Below, in pieces: positions 26,113 to 37,479 of a stretch of DNA of 64,000 nt. Position numbers and translations under genes: made by a program. The notes beneath the pieces were generated by a model that did not search any database, was not told where the DNA came from, and saw only the letters and a program-made list of their open reading frames with translations. The DNA is taken from the NCBI RefSeq assembly GCF_964204645.1, contig NC_134033.1, forward strand, positions 14,758,155 to 14,822,154, given 5' to 3'. This DNA comes from Tubulanus polymorphus. Its lineage: Eukaryota > Nemertea > Palaeonemertea > Tubulaniformes > Tubulanidae. Each line of letters begins with the position of its first letter. Positions within the stretch are counted from its first letter, which is position 1.

Positions 26113-26640
26113 GGATTCCATTATGGAGACACTCAAACCACGACTCTCTAACTCTTAAATTTCTCTTCGCTTTACAGATTTCTGCATTTTTACAGAGTTC
26201 AATGTGGTTAATGGTAAAGTTTTTACCCTCTAGAAAAACCTACTACCGATAAGGAGCCTAGGCCAGACACATTTTCTCACGACTTAAAATTCTACTGGCG
26301 TCGAACCTAAAAAGCTTGGAACGATGTCAAAAATGTTTTCGTCTAGAATCTATGGGTTTGTCAGGTTGTATTGATGTTTCCAATTGCAGTTGCTATTGTT
26401 CGCTTTGACATTAAATTATGCAGCAGTTGGTCAAATGGCTTCCTCACGTCGCGCCTACTAAATTATGAGCGAATGTCTATCACTTATTGTTCTGATAACG
26501 AAAGTATCAGTTAGTCGGATCTCAAGTACGTGCGTAAGGAATAGACGGACATTCATATTTCCCAATTTCTCACGCCGAATATCGAAACATAATTCTCGGA
26601 TGGAAAATTGACCAAACTATTTTCTAAACAAATGTATGTG

Positions 26641-26647
26641 TATAAAA
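26641..26647 (+). promoter_or_regulatory. TATA box of glycine-rich gene 1
   Basis: TATAAAA lies 55 bp before the start codon at 26,702, which places transcription start near 26,670 and leaves a leader of about 30 nt. Confidence 0.6.
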
Positions 26648-26701
26648 CGTATGTAACTCTTTTCTTTTAGGTGATTTTGTACGCTGGAGTGTGAAGGCAA
26701 C

Positions 26702-27859
26702 ATGAAGTTATTAGTGATTGGATTACTTCTGTGCTCATTAGCCAGTGGTCAGTATTATTGCAACGTGTATCGGACAAAATTATGTGGACATCAGATAATA
26801 TAGTTTTTATTTCTACAAATCTGGGTGGAGCGAGAAAAATCGTCTATTCATATAAATGACCAACCTTTGTTGCTTTTCGACGCTAGCGCTTTGTGAATAA
26901 TTGATAATGAATTACAACTATAATGTTGCCCTCTTTTGACAGTGCATGACGTAAGCGGGTATAGTCGTTCCGTTAGAACTGGATACAGCTATAGTAGTGT
27001 AAGCAGCGATAGTAGTGGTGGTGGCGGCGGCTATGGAGGAGGGTATGGCCAACCAAACCAGTCTAACTGGAAATCGCCGAACGGCGGAGGCAATAGCTAC
27101 AGTTACAGCTGGGATTCTAACAAAGGAGGCCGGGGCAATGGAGGTGGCTACGGCGGTGGTTATGGTGGTGCTGGTGGTGTAGGTGGAGTAAGAGGGGTAG
27201 GTTACGCAGGAGGAGCTGGTGGTGTAGGTGGAGTAAGAGGGGTAGATTATGCTGGAGGAGTTGGTGGTGTAAGTGGAGTAAGAGGGGTAGGTTACGCAGG
27301 AGGAGCTGGTGGTGTAGGTGGAGTCAGAGGTGTAGATTATGCTGGAGGAGTTGGTGGTGTAAGTGGAGTAAGAGGGGTAGGTTACGCAGGAGGAGCTGGT
27401 GGTGTAGGTGGAGTAAGAGGTGTAGATTATGCTGGAGGAGTTGGTGGTATAGGTAGAGTAGAAAGCGTAGATTATGCAGGAGGAGTTGGTGGTGTAAGTG
27501 GAGTAAGAGGCCCCAATTATGTTGGAGGGGTCAATGGAGTCGGAGGAGTCCGTGGTGGAAGATATGGGTATGGAGATGTCGGTGGTGTAGGAGGAGGCAT
27601 GAATTACGTAGGAGGGATAAATGATGTTGGAGGAGTCGGTGGTGGGTATGGAGGCTATGGAGGAGGAGTCGGCGGTATTGGTCGAGTAGGCGGAGTAGAT
27701 GGTGGTTATGGAGTTGGTACAGGATACGGAGGAATGGGAGGTGGATATGATATCGGTGGGATTGGTGCTGTCGGAGGCGGTGGTGGCCTTGGGGGCCTCG
27801 GGGACCTTAGCATTCCTGATATCCCTGCTGGTCAAGGAGACTATGATGTCAGTTGGTAA
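26702..27859 (+). CDS. Secreted Gly/Val/Tyr-rich repeat protein 1
   Basis: Exon 1 (26,702-26,747) encodes the signal peptide MKLLVIGLLLCSLAS and ends in phase 1 at GTCAGT. Exon 2 (26,943-27,859) follows a pyrimidine-rich acceptor. The mature protein starts HDVSGYSRS and has a Ser/Gly/Tyr-rich section with the segment NWKSPNGGGNSYS. It then has about three copies of a 30-residue (90-bp) repeat built from two 15-residue halves (types GGVGGVRGVGYAGGA and GGVSGVRGVDYAGGV), and ends in an acidic, non-repetitive tail (IPDIPAGQGDYDVSW). The total is about 320 residues. Composition and cluster context suggest a structural extracellular protein (matrix, cuticle, silk or adhesive type). No enzymatic motif is visible. 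AATAAA signals at 27,860 and 27,868 sit right after the stop. Confidence 0.85.
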
Positions 27860-27867
27860 AATAAACC

Positions 27868-27873
27868 AATAAA
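27868..27873 (+). terminator. Poly(A) signal of gene 1
   Basis: AATAAA 9 bp after the stop codon, with another overlapping the stop region at 27,860. The 3' UTR would be very short. Confidence 0.55.
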
Positions 27874-27879
27874 TAAATG

Positions 27880-30040
27880 AAACCTTATCAAAACGCAATC
27901 TTCTCTATTCCTTTTTTTCCTGTACCTTTGAGACGTATTCTTCTCTGGTTACCTTTTCTCTATACTTTTGGGACTTATTCTTCACCGAATACCGGCTATG
28001 TGGGGCCACAGTATATTCCATGAATTTACTGGCAGCTGTAATACAATGGTTCGAACTAGACTGAGAGAAGAGGACTTGTTCATAATACCTTCCCCCTGGA
28101 ATATTATTTAAAAAGAGAGAAATGGACAATGGAGAATCCGGACGCATTCAATACAAGGGTGGCAAATTGGGCTAAAATGATACATTTTTTCTCCTAATCG
28201 GCCGAATAGTTTGTTCTGTTATGGTTAGCTAGATGATGGCGGCTGGCTGCGTCAACTTTGCAGCGCGGCAGAAATGAGAGAAACTATATGAATTTCTTTC
28301 AGCCTTATGCCCATGTATAAGATGTACCTGTATAACCATCGTTAACGCAGTGCATGCAGAAATGCGGTGGCTGAAAGATACGTACAGCTTCTGAGTTCTT
28401 CTAGCATGTGAAGCAACATATTAGTCCATCTACCGTTTCCTCATTGCAGGTAGAGGATTTGATGCAAGAACCCTCTAACCAGTTAACCCTCAACGCCCTC
28501 GGTAGCATATTTGATACACAAGGCTCCCTGGACAATATCTGAAAGCAACTAAATTTCAAGAATTTCTCGGGAAGAGCCAATGTTCCATCCATTATCTTAT
28601 CATTGCTGAATAGTACATCAGATTAAAAGATAGTAATTATACTAATCCAGATCGTGCACCTGTTCTTGAAATTAGGATTGACCCTGTGACTTGTTTGATT
28701 AGTAGATTTCGTTTGATTTGTTTTGATTTGGTGACCCCTCGCACCTACAGGGGGCTTGATTCTGAAATCGGAAATCGAAGTACTGATATAGTTGCGTTGA
28801 TCGGCGGTCGAATTTATCGAATTTTCTGTTTTAATCGAAGTAGGTAACCAAAAAAGTCGGTTCCAGTCCATCCAATGAATCGTCCAAACAGTCTGAACCG
28901 GCAAGCGGCTGATTGGGGTTAATTCTGTTGGCTGTCTAATTTAATGCACCGCGAATTCGGAAATAACCACGTTCCAAGGTTGAAGAACATTTTATCCATT
29001 TTTACGATTTAGGTCGTTTTCCACGTGCAAATAGTTACACAGTTTATTGCAAGACCTTTCGCTACTGCCAGATATCGTGCAAAGGTCTCGAGCCTCTGCA
29101 ATCCTTGATATTCACAAACAGCTAACTCACTGTTTTTAAATTCAATATTGTAATGTTTTTATCATCATATTTTATTGTACGTCGTATTTCTTTATTTGTA
29201 AGTGCTCTGGAGCAGTTTCATTAATCTGGACAGGGCACTAAAACATGTATAATAATAATAATAATCATAATAATAATAATAATAATATAATAATAACTCC
29301 ATTTGGATATCGGTGCAGTCCTAGCAGGATTGTTTTCATGACATATGCTCACCAGTGGACATCTGTGGATTCGAGGTAAACATTTCTATTCTACAATAAT
29401 TGTTGCCGAAACCAATCAAAATCTCGTTCGCTCATGATATGATTCAAACTAACCTAGATTAACGATACCTAACTTGATTTTCAAAATAAAAGGTACGATC
29501 TTCACAGCGATTCTTCAAAGATGATTGCTTCATAATCTATAACAAAGTAATCAGATGCAATATAGATATAGTACGTCTTCAGATGCAGCAATCCATTTCA
29601 TTTCTGGTGTACGTGTAACACAAGTACATACATTTTCCAATGCACTGCTTGTGCATACAGGTTTTATAATACACTTTGTCTATGGGGTATCAAGCATTTT
29701 TAACAAACTAAAGCAATTCCACCTTTGACTGGGAAGTGGTTGCACTTCCCTTGATTTAACAGATGTTGTTTCGTGGAGAAAATATCATATTCTGTCAACA
29801 TGACGCCGTCTGCATATCACTGAAAGTAGAACAACAACGCATTAGCTCACAAAGATCAGGTGCGAACTACAATATTTTCACATCTCTCTAAAACTCGGTA
29901 AGTACGATAGTTTTCATCATACCATTATGCAACAAATGATAGGCTTTACGCTTTTGTCAAATTCAAGCACTCGTATCAAGTAAATACTTCAATTCAACGC
30001 CATAAATCTTTGAACTTTCCAGTTGACAGTTGAGCAGAGA
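27880..30040. other. Intergenic interval with AAT microsatellite
   Basis: No coding region is supported. An (AAT/ATA)n microsatellite lies at about 29,249-29,297. The 3' part (up to 30,021) probably holds the promoter and a leader intron of gene 2, since the gene 2 start codon follows an acceptor (TTGAACTTTCCAG) by about 20 nt. Confidence 0.5.
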
Positions 30041-30776
30041 ATGGGAGTAGCAGTTGTTCTTATATGTCTGATGTTGTGTGGAGTCACCTTTGGTATATTG
30101 GAAAATCGGATTTAATTCTTACTCAGAATAAAAGAGTTATGCAGAGATTTAATGATGGCCATTCAATTTTTATTTTTTTCCAGCCAGTGGTGATAGATAT
30201 CGCGGAGGTGGCCATGGAGGTGGCTACGGTGGTGGCCATGGAGGTGGTCATGGTGGCGGCCATGGAGGCGGCCATGGAGGTGGCTACGGTGGTGGCCATG
30301 GAGGTGGTCAAGGTGGTGGCCATGGAGCTAGCTACGGTGGTGGCCACGATGGGAGGCACGGTGGATATGAAGGTGGTCACGGAATGGGACATTCACATCG
30401 GGGAGGTAGTAGCGGAGGTGGCCATTACAACCAAGGCCCGAAATCGTTTAGCTTCAGTTTTGGTGGTCCCACTAGTGGTGGGGGCGGGGGCGGTGGTGGT
30501 GGCAGCTGGAGTAGTGGAATCAGCACTGGGGGTGGCCCCGGCTATACCAGTCAGTCTTGGAGAAGTCCTGATGGTAAAAGCTTTGGAGGCTCGTTCGGAG
30601 AAAGCTACGGCGATGAAGGTGGCGGTGGTTCATTCGGCGGTAGTTCATTCAGCGGCGGTGGTGGAGGAGGCTACGGGGGAGGTCGGATGAGCAGCAAGGA
30701 AGGGAAGGCAATGATGAATACAATGATGAGTGGATTCGGCAACATGATGGGTGGAATGAGTCAATTGTTTGGATAG
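30041..30776 (+). CDS. Secreted Gly/His-rich protein 2
   Basis: Exon 1 (30,041-30,092) encodes MGVAVVLICLMLCGVTF and ends in phase 1 at GTATAT. Exon 2 (30,184-30,776) follows TTTTTTTCCAG. The mature N-terminal part is a run of GGGHGGGYGGGHGG-type repeats rich in His. Next comes a Gly/Ser/Phe section with QGPKSFSFSFGG and the segment SWRSPDGKSFGGSFG, and then a Met/Asn-rich tail ending MNTMMSGFGNMMGGMSQLFG. The total is about 214 residues. SWRSPDGKSFG matches NWKSPNGGGNSYS of gene 1, so the two are related. The His clusters could bind metal ions (inference). AATAAA lies at 30,820. Confidence 0.85.
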
Positions 30777-30819
30777 ATGAATTTCCAAATTTCTTTCAAA
30801 GTTCTGTAGTATCAGTTGG

Positions 30820-30825
30820 AATAAA
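30820..30825 (+). terminator. Poly(A) signal of gene 2
   Basis: AATAAA 44 bp downstream of the stop codon, in an AT-rich 3' UTR. Confidence 0.6.
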
Positions 30826-31370
30826 CATGGATTATGATTTCATGCCTGGGAAATGTTTTATTTAAAGTTTAATGGTTTGAACGACTCTTTTCCTTGCGTC
30901 AACATACATATAACATATCAATACACCTTCTTACTAATTCAATTCGTGGGAAATTATGAAATCATTTGAAATTAAGCTTGAAGAAAATTCACCGTAAAGG
31001 TAAATTGTATAGAATATATGTATCAGAATAATCATTTCAAATGCATTTCTTAAATGACTAAGCCTAAGTCGACAAAGTTGAGGTGTCGTAAACACGATTG
31101 CATACGTTCGACTGCGCGCAACACGTGTCCAAGGCCAATAAATCTACAACAGGTTGGGATAACGACGCACGTCTTTGACAAAATACCTGTCGCAACCTCG
31201 TGCGCTGCTAGTGAATATATCATCACCTCCAACAGCTCATGTTGAAGCCTTTCCAAAGATTGACGTAGCTATTTTGAAAAAAAGACTATACGCTTTATGA
31301 ACCTATCATTAACTGAAAAAATATGATACGAATAATCTTAGGTTCAAATTCAAGTCTCGATCTCTTTTCA

Positions 31371-31973
31371 ATGCGGCCTTTGATTGTTTTAATTGCAGTC
31401 TTAATTTTCGACGGTAAGTCAAATGGTTTTGCCGGGAAAACCTCTCCAGTGATGGAGTCTAGAATGTAACAAATTTAAATCAATATCATTTACATCCACC
31501 CAAAGTCTATTTCGATAAATATATCATAGAATTTATTTGGCCCTTATCGAGATCATATGACTCAGAAACGACCAACAATCACGTAGATGTGAAATTGATT
31601 CGTCTTATTGGTAATTTTACCTTTTCAATTTTCATAAATTTCAGTGGCGTCTGCTTCTAACTTCTACAAACCGTATACTGCGGATGCTGCAAACAATGGA
31701 TACATAGATTATGCATTTCGTGGTGCCTTTGATGACGAGTATGAGCAACCCATCCGTGGAACATATCAGTGGCCCAATACCGAAGCTAATTACCAATCAA
31801 GCCCGAGACAAGGTGTCGATGGTGAAACCACTGGAATTGGTAGATTTGGTCGTATTCCCGGCAACGTATTCCGGCCATATGAGTACATCTATGGAGACAG
31901 CAAGTTGCCGGCTCACTCCTACAGACCTTACTATGCATTTTATAAACAATATGGAGGAACGTTCTTTGGCTAA
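31371..31973 (+). CDS. Secreted Tyr-rich protein 3
   Basis: Exon 1 (31,371-31,413) encodes the hydrophobic leader MRPLIVLIAVLIFD and ends in phase 1 at GTAAGT. Exon 2 (31,645-31,973) follows ATAAATTTCAG and restores the frame as VASASNFYKPYTAD. The mature protein (about 105 residues) has no glycine repeats but is rich in Tyr, Pro, Asn and Phe (NVFRPYEYIYGDS, SYRPYYAFYKQYGG). It has no cysteine and no domain I recognise. The exon structure is the same as in neighbours 1, 2 and 4, which supports shared ancestry or co-option of the signal exon. A structural role, perhaps with tyrosine cross-linking, is inference. Confidence 0.8.
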
Positions 31974-32287
31974 AGACAAACTTTTCATTGATGAAATATC
32001 TTTTTCGAAATCAAATATACCCGTTCCATTACAATAATTGATACGTTTCTCTTTGATTACAATATGTCCATAAGCGCAGTTGCGTCCTTTTGTGAATTTT
32101 CAAATAGCAAGGCAAGTTGCCAATACGTTAAGTATTATGCTTAGATATGACCATGACAGTTGTGCGAGGGAAATATGCTTCGTTAAACAAAGCACGTGTG
32201 TTAAAATGGTGATGAAATTGGGACATTTACAAAACGTGTTTCTCTGTAAGTTGATCCACAGGTGGAGCAACGTAGCACTGAAAGACG

Positions 32288-32297
32288 TATATAAAAA
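32288..32297 (+). promoter_or_regulatory. TATA box of Met/Gly-rich gene 4
   Basis: TATATAAAAA lies about 230 bp before the start codon at 32,519. An acceptor (TTCAATTATAG, ending at 32,498) shortly before the start codon implies a leader intron between the two, which explains the distance. Confidence 0.5.
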
Positions 32298-32518
32298 GAG
32301 ACTGCCAGTAAGTATTGCATTAATTCCACAGTCCTAACCGCGGAATATCCGTTGATAGCAAATCGAGTTAATTAAGGTAGGTCAAATCATCTTCAAGATT
32401 ATTCGCTCCTGGATAGGGTTTAAAACTGTTCGCTTTGTAATATTAGCGTTTTTGTGATAATAATCATTGAAATAATTCTTTTATTGTTTCAATTATAGGC
32501 ACCTTCACTGAAACAACC

Positions 32519-33393
32519 ATGATGAGATATTTGATATTGCTTATTTTGGTGGCCAGAACAGTCGCCATTTATGGTACGTATTCACTCGGAGGTCCTATTC
32601 ATGTATTAGATGTTTATAGGGAATTGTCTTTTACTTATTCAAATATTCATTATTTTACTTATATGAATAACTTATCAAAAATTTTTTTTTACACATTTTA
32701 GGTGGATATGGCACAGGTATGGGCTATGGTGGAGTTGGTGGAATGGGAGGCGGAATGGCTTCCACGCACAATATGGGATATGGCGGTGCTGGCATGGGTG
32801 CTGGTATGGTTTCCAGTCATGGTATGGGTGGAATGGGTGGTGCTGGCATGGCTTCGTCCCACGGTATAGGACATGGCGCTGGAATGGGCGGTGCTGGAAT
32901 GGCTCATAGCATGGGTGGAATGGGCGGCGCTGGAATGGCTCATGGCATGGGTGGAATGGGCGGCGCTGGAATGGCTCATGGCATGGGTGGAATGGGCGGT
33001 GCTGGAATGGCTCATACACACAATATGGGATACGGTGGTGCTGGCATGGGTAGTGGTATGACATCAACTCATGGCATGGGTGGAATGGGTGGTGCTGGAA
33101 TGGCTCATAGCATGGGTGGAATGGGCGGCGCTGGAATGGCTCATGGCATGGGTGGAATGGGCGGCGCTGGAATGGCTCATACAAACAATATGGGATACGG
33201 TGGTGCTGGCATGGGTAGTAGTATGGCATCAAGTCATGGCATGGGAGGAATGGGTGGCGGTGGAATGGCTCATACAAACAATATGGGATACGGTGGCATG
33301 GGTTCCGGAATGTCTTCGACTCATGGCATGGGCGGCTATGGTATGGGTGGTATGGGCTCTGGTATGGCACATGGTGTAGGCATGTATGGTTAA
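32519..33393 (+). CDS. Secreted Gly/Met/Ala/His-rich repeat protein 4
   Basis: Exon 1 (32,519-32,573) encodes the signal peptide MMRYLILLILVARTVAIY and ends in phase 1 at GTACGT. Exon 2 (32,702-33,393) opens GGYGTGMGYGGVGG. The protein (about 249 residues) is dominated by a 12-residue (36-bp) unit GMGGMGGAGMAH, interrupted by longer modules of the type THNMGYGGAGMGSGM. It ends GMAHGVGMYG. There are many Met and His residues and no Cys. AATAAA lies at 33,539. The repeat family is related to gene 5 in composition (Gly, Met, Ala, His) but has a different unit. Confidence 0.85.
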
Positions 33394-33538
33394 ATGAACA
33401 GTTAAAACCAATGCTGCTAACGGAATGAAACTATGTTGAAGAAAGCATACTAAAATCACATAAATGGATAGTCGGAATTTTCATTGTGTATTTGAATAAC
33501 GGGTATAAATATCCTTGTCAAAATCGTGGTTATTTGAA

Positions 33539-33544
33539 AATAAA
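33539..33544 (+). terminator. Poly(A) signal of gene 4
   Basis: AATAAA 146 bp downstream of the stop codon. Confidence 0.55.
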
Positions 33545-33743
33545 GCAGTAACTTGAAAAATACTCTGATGAATTCTTATTTTTCATTTTTTCATCGTAGT
33601 TTTCTGCATTGGTTCATTACTGTCGTCATTCATCCTTTAGGTTGTATCTATCAGCTATTGTTTACCTTTTCCTTATTCAGTAAGCTTTAAATGGCTTGTG
33701 CATTTATCCTATATATGTGTTCAAGGCATACGCATTATGCTTC

Positions 33744-33750
33744 TATAAAA
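33744..33750 (+). promoter_or_regulatory. TATA box upstream of repeat gene 5
   Basis: TATAAAA in the context CTTCTATAAAAGCAAG between genes 4 and 5. It suggests that gene 5 has its own promoter with transcription starting near 33,775, although no signal-peptide exon is seen between here and 34,253. Confidence 0.45.
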
Positions 33751-34252
33751 GCAAGAGCCACAAATGGTCCATTCTTTTCCGCTCAATTCTTACGTAAAAG
33801 CTAGTACTAGACCATATGAGTTTATTCTAAAAAAAACAAACACGTTTCCTTAAAATAACTAACACCTATGCCTCAGTACCAAATGGCTGAAAGGAGAAAT
33901 GCTTGGTAGAACTTTTCCAATGCCAATTGATACTACTTTGTTAGAAGCATGATGTGATGACTATCCAACAGTACAATGCGCTTAAGAGTTACAAAACAAT
34001 TTTTGAAGCAATGATACGAAGATTTTTCAAAAAATAACACTCATGAAGCTCGTGACACACTGACGAATTCGGTAACTGGTGTCACAAATTCGGCGAATAT
34101 AATAGCTTGATTCGTGTGAATCACTTTTGTCGACTACAAATGCATATTAAAGAATACAATGTACGGAGAAGATCGATTCATCGAATGAATGTCACCCTAA
34201 AAAGTTCGCCTAGTGTGTCGCCAGCTAAATATATTTCTGATATTATGTATAG

Positions 34253-36141
34253 GACATGGTGGCAACATTGGGGTTACTGGCATGTATGGAGGACACCAAG
34301 CCGCGGCAATGGGTGCTGGCGCAGCTAATGCAGGTCACGGCGGTGGCTTCGGAGGCCACATGGGAACTACAGGAATGTATGGAGGACATCAAGCCGCTGC
34401 GATGGGTGCTGGTGCTGCTAATGCAGGTCACGGCGGTGGCTTCGGAGGCCACATGGGAACTACAGGAATGTATGGAGGACATCAAGCCGCTGCGATGGGT
34501 GCTGGTGCTGCTAATGCAGGTCACGGAGGTGGATTTGGTGGCCAAATGGGAGTCACCGGCATGTCAGGAGGACACCAGGCCGCTGCAATGGGTGCTGCAG
34601 CAGCAAATGCAGGTCACGGAGGTGGATTCGGAGGCCAAATGGGAATCACTGGCATGTCAGGAGGACACCAGGCCGCTGCAATGGGAGCTGCAGCAGCAAA
34701 TGCAGGTTACGGAGGTGGATTTGGAGGCCAAATGGGAATCACTGGCATGTCTGGAGGACATCAGGCTGCTGCAATGGGAGCAGCAGCAGCAAATGCAGGT
34801 CACGGAGGTGGATTTGGAGGCCAAATGGGAATCACCGGCATGTCTGGAGGACACCAGGCCGCTGCAATGGGTGCTGGTGCTGCTAATGCAGGTAACGGAG
34901 GTGGATTTGGAGGACATATGGGAACTACAGGAATGTCAGGAGGACACCAAGCCGCTGCAATGGGTGCTGGTGTTGCTAATGCAGGTAACGGAGGTGGATT
35001 TGGAGGACATATGGGAACTACAGGAATGTATGGAGGACATCAAGCCGCTGCGATGGGTGCTGGTGCTGCTAATGCAGGTCATGGAGGCGGATTCGGAGGT
35101 CACATGGGAACAACAGGAATGTCAGGAGGACATCAAGCCGCTGCAATGGGAGCTGGTGCTGCTAACGCAGGTCATGGAGGCGGATTCGGGGGACATATGG
35201 GAACTACAGGAATGTATGGAGGACATCAAGCCGCTGCAATGGGAGCTGGTGCTGCTAATGCAGGTAACGGAGGTGGATTCGGAGGACATATGGGAACTAC
35301 AGGAATGTCAGGAGGACATCAAGCCGCTGCAATGGGTGCTGGTGTTGCTAATGCAGGTAATGGAGGTGGATTCGGAGGTCACATGGGAACAACAGGAATG
35401 TATGGAGGACATCAAGCCGCTGCAATGGGTGCTGGTGCTGCTAATGCAGGTCATGGAGGCGGATTCGGAGGTCACATGGGAACAACAGGAATGTCAGGAG
35501 GACATCAAGCCGCTGCAATGGGTGCTGGTGCTGCTAATGCAGGTCATGGAGGTGGATTCGGAGGCCATATGGGAACTACAGGAATGTATGGAGGACATCA
35601 AGCCGCTGCAATGGGTGCTGGTGCTGCTAACGCAGGTCATGGAGGCGGATTCGGAGGTCACATGGGAACAACAGGAATGTCAGGAGGACATCAAGCCGCT
35701 GCAATGGGTGCTGGTGCTGCTAATGCAGGTCATGGAGGTGGATTCGGAGGCCATATGGGGACTACAGGAATGTATGGAGGACATCAAGCCGCTGCAATGG
35801 GAGCCGGTGCTGCTAACGCAGGTCATGGAGGCGGATTCGGAGGTCACATGGGAACAACAGGAATGTATGGAGGACACCAAGCCGCTACGATGGGTGCTGG
35901 TGCTGCTAATGCAGGTCATGGAGGTGGATACGGAGGCCATATGGGAACTACAGGAATGTATGGAGGACATCAAGCCGCTGCGATGGGTGCTGGTGCTGCT
36001 AATGCAGGTCATGGAGGTGGTTATGGAGGCCACATTGGAACTACAGGAATGTATGGAGGACACCAAGCCGCTGCAATGGGCGCTGGAGCCGCTGGTACTG
36101 GTGTTGTTGGTACAGGCGGTGCTGGTATGTACGGTCGCTAA
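34253..36141 (+). CDS. 20-copy 31-residue repeat protein 5 (Gly/Ala/Met/His-rich), first exon not found
   Basis: A large exon follows a probable acceptor (TTATGTATAG) and enters in phase 1, like exon 2 of its neighbours. It encodes about 629 residues, almost all of it a 31-residue (93-bp) unit of the type GTTGMYGGHQAAAMGAGAAN followed by AGHGGGFGGHM. I count 20 copies. Copies alternate between a GMYGG and a GMSGG version from about unit 8 to 17. The tail is non-repetitive (AAGTGVVGTGGAGMYGR) and ends at TAA. No ATG-signal exon with a phase-1 donor is visible between 33,400 and 34,250. A GTG-initiated in-frame extension (from 34,213) reads through the intron and is unlikely. The gene may use a distant first exon, share that of gene 4, or be a decapitated copy. 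Confidence 0.75.
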
Positions 36142-36744
36142 AATGGCGTTTGGTGTCATGCCATTCTACAACAATTTCAAAGTAGACATATTCTGTTATG
36201 TAATGGAAATTCCATGAGAAGAAAATTAAAAAGATGAATGATAAAAAATTATGCATACTCTTTCTTTGTACCTTTCGAAATATATGAACGAATGGTTAGG
36301 ATCTCCGTCAAGGAAATGTCATTGATGTACATAAATGGGTCTAAATATCAACGAGTATTCACCAGGCAGCCGGAATAGAAAGGACAACGAGAAACTTTAT
36401 TTATTAAACGAGAACAGTCAAGTCCATTAACAGAAGCCTTTAAAAAGCCTTGAAATAAAAGTAAGGTGTCTCGATTACCATTCAAACCACGGTATAGTTA
36501 TTATCATATTTATGATATTATATTATAAAGTTTTTATTATATAAACTTGATACGTCCATGGCTGGCTTAACCTATTGCATAGACTGCAAACGGGCCTGCT
36601 GCTTTAACCAGTGAGCATCGGCTATAGAAATTGACCATGATACACGAATTCGTGTTGTGTTATATTGTGCTGAATGTCTAGAACCATACCATCCCAAACT
36701 ACAGAGGTTCCATGGTATATATAGTATAAAACTAGATTCCTTCT

Positions 36745-36955
36745 ACAGGCCAGTGGGACAAAAAAGAACTTCATCAAAAAGAACTTGCAACATGAACAAT
36801 TCAATTCGTTGGTGAAGATGGCCATCCCTATCATTATAGGTATGCCCATGTAACACCTGAGAATAATATCAAACCTTTGTCGTAGTTTTGAACAACTGTT
36901 ACTGTCTGACATAAAGCTTTTACAGTTCTTCTGAACTTAGAGCTGGATATTAGTG
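36745..36955 (+). repeat. Diverged direct repeat, copy 1
   Basis: This segment shares, in the same order, ACAGGCCAG, GAACTTGCAACATGAACAA, ATCCCTATCATT and GTCGTAGTTTTGAACAACTG with the segment at 37,480-37,690 (there GTCGTATTTTGAACAACTG). Divergence is clear and no open frame is conserved between the copies, so this is probably an old mobile-element or local duplication relic. Confidence 0.7.
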
Positions 36956-37479
36956 CCTGGAAAATCCAGCCAGAAACTCATTATTCATGATTAATATGTC
37001 TACGATATGCAACAGGTCTATAATGACACGAGCAGAAACTGAATCTGAGGTAAAATACAAAATTGGACAAATAAATTGCAGACGATAGACCGATTGAAAA
37101 CGGGTTTTCACGTGTCCCTCGACCTTCATCTTCATCAAACCATTCATGAAAATTAGGAAAACGAAATATATTTCCTTTCAATGTAGATTCCGTACACCGT
37201 GTCTCACCAGATGGCATTAAGAGCAGTCAGTCATTCATTAAAGAGACGAGTTCATTCTGATTTATTTGGAATGTCGAAGAAATCGAACGTGACGATCCGA
37301 CTAACTACCTACCAGCCAACCTGGCGGATCTTCGCCTGCCATACGTGGATTCCTCGATTTGGCAGTACCGCCACTTATAGTTGGACGTCAACCTTACGCT
37401 CCTCTGTAACTCTAGCACCATCTACCCATCCCAACCCGCAGGAGTTTCACCATACAGTCAGTGCAAGCACTAGATTCAT

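Noticed and set aside
26918-27898. 326-codon Ser/Thr/Tyr-rich frame antisense to glycine-rich gene 1
   Set aside because: Antisense shadow of a Gly/Val repeat; the plus strand has the signal exon, splice sites and poly(A) signal.
34256-36217. 653-codon alternative plus-strand frame in the gene 5 array
   Set aside because: The 93-bp period keeps a second frame open. Its translation (QECMEDIKPLQWVL repeats) has no clean entry or exit and continues past the real stop, while the Gly/Met frame agrees with the neighbouring genes.
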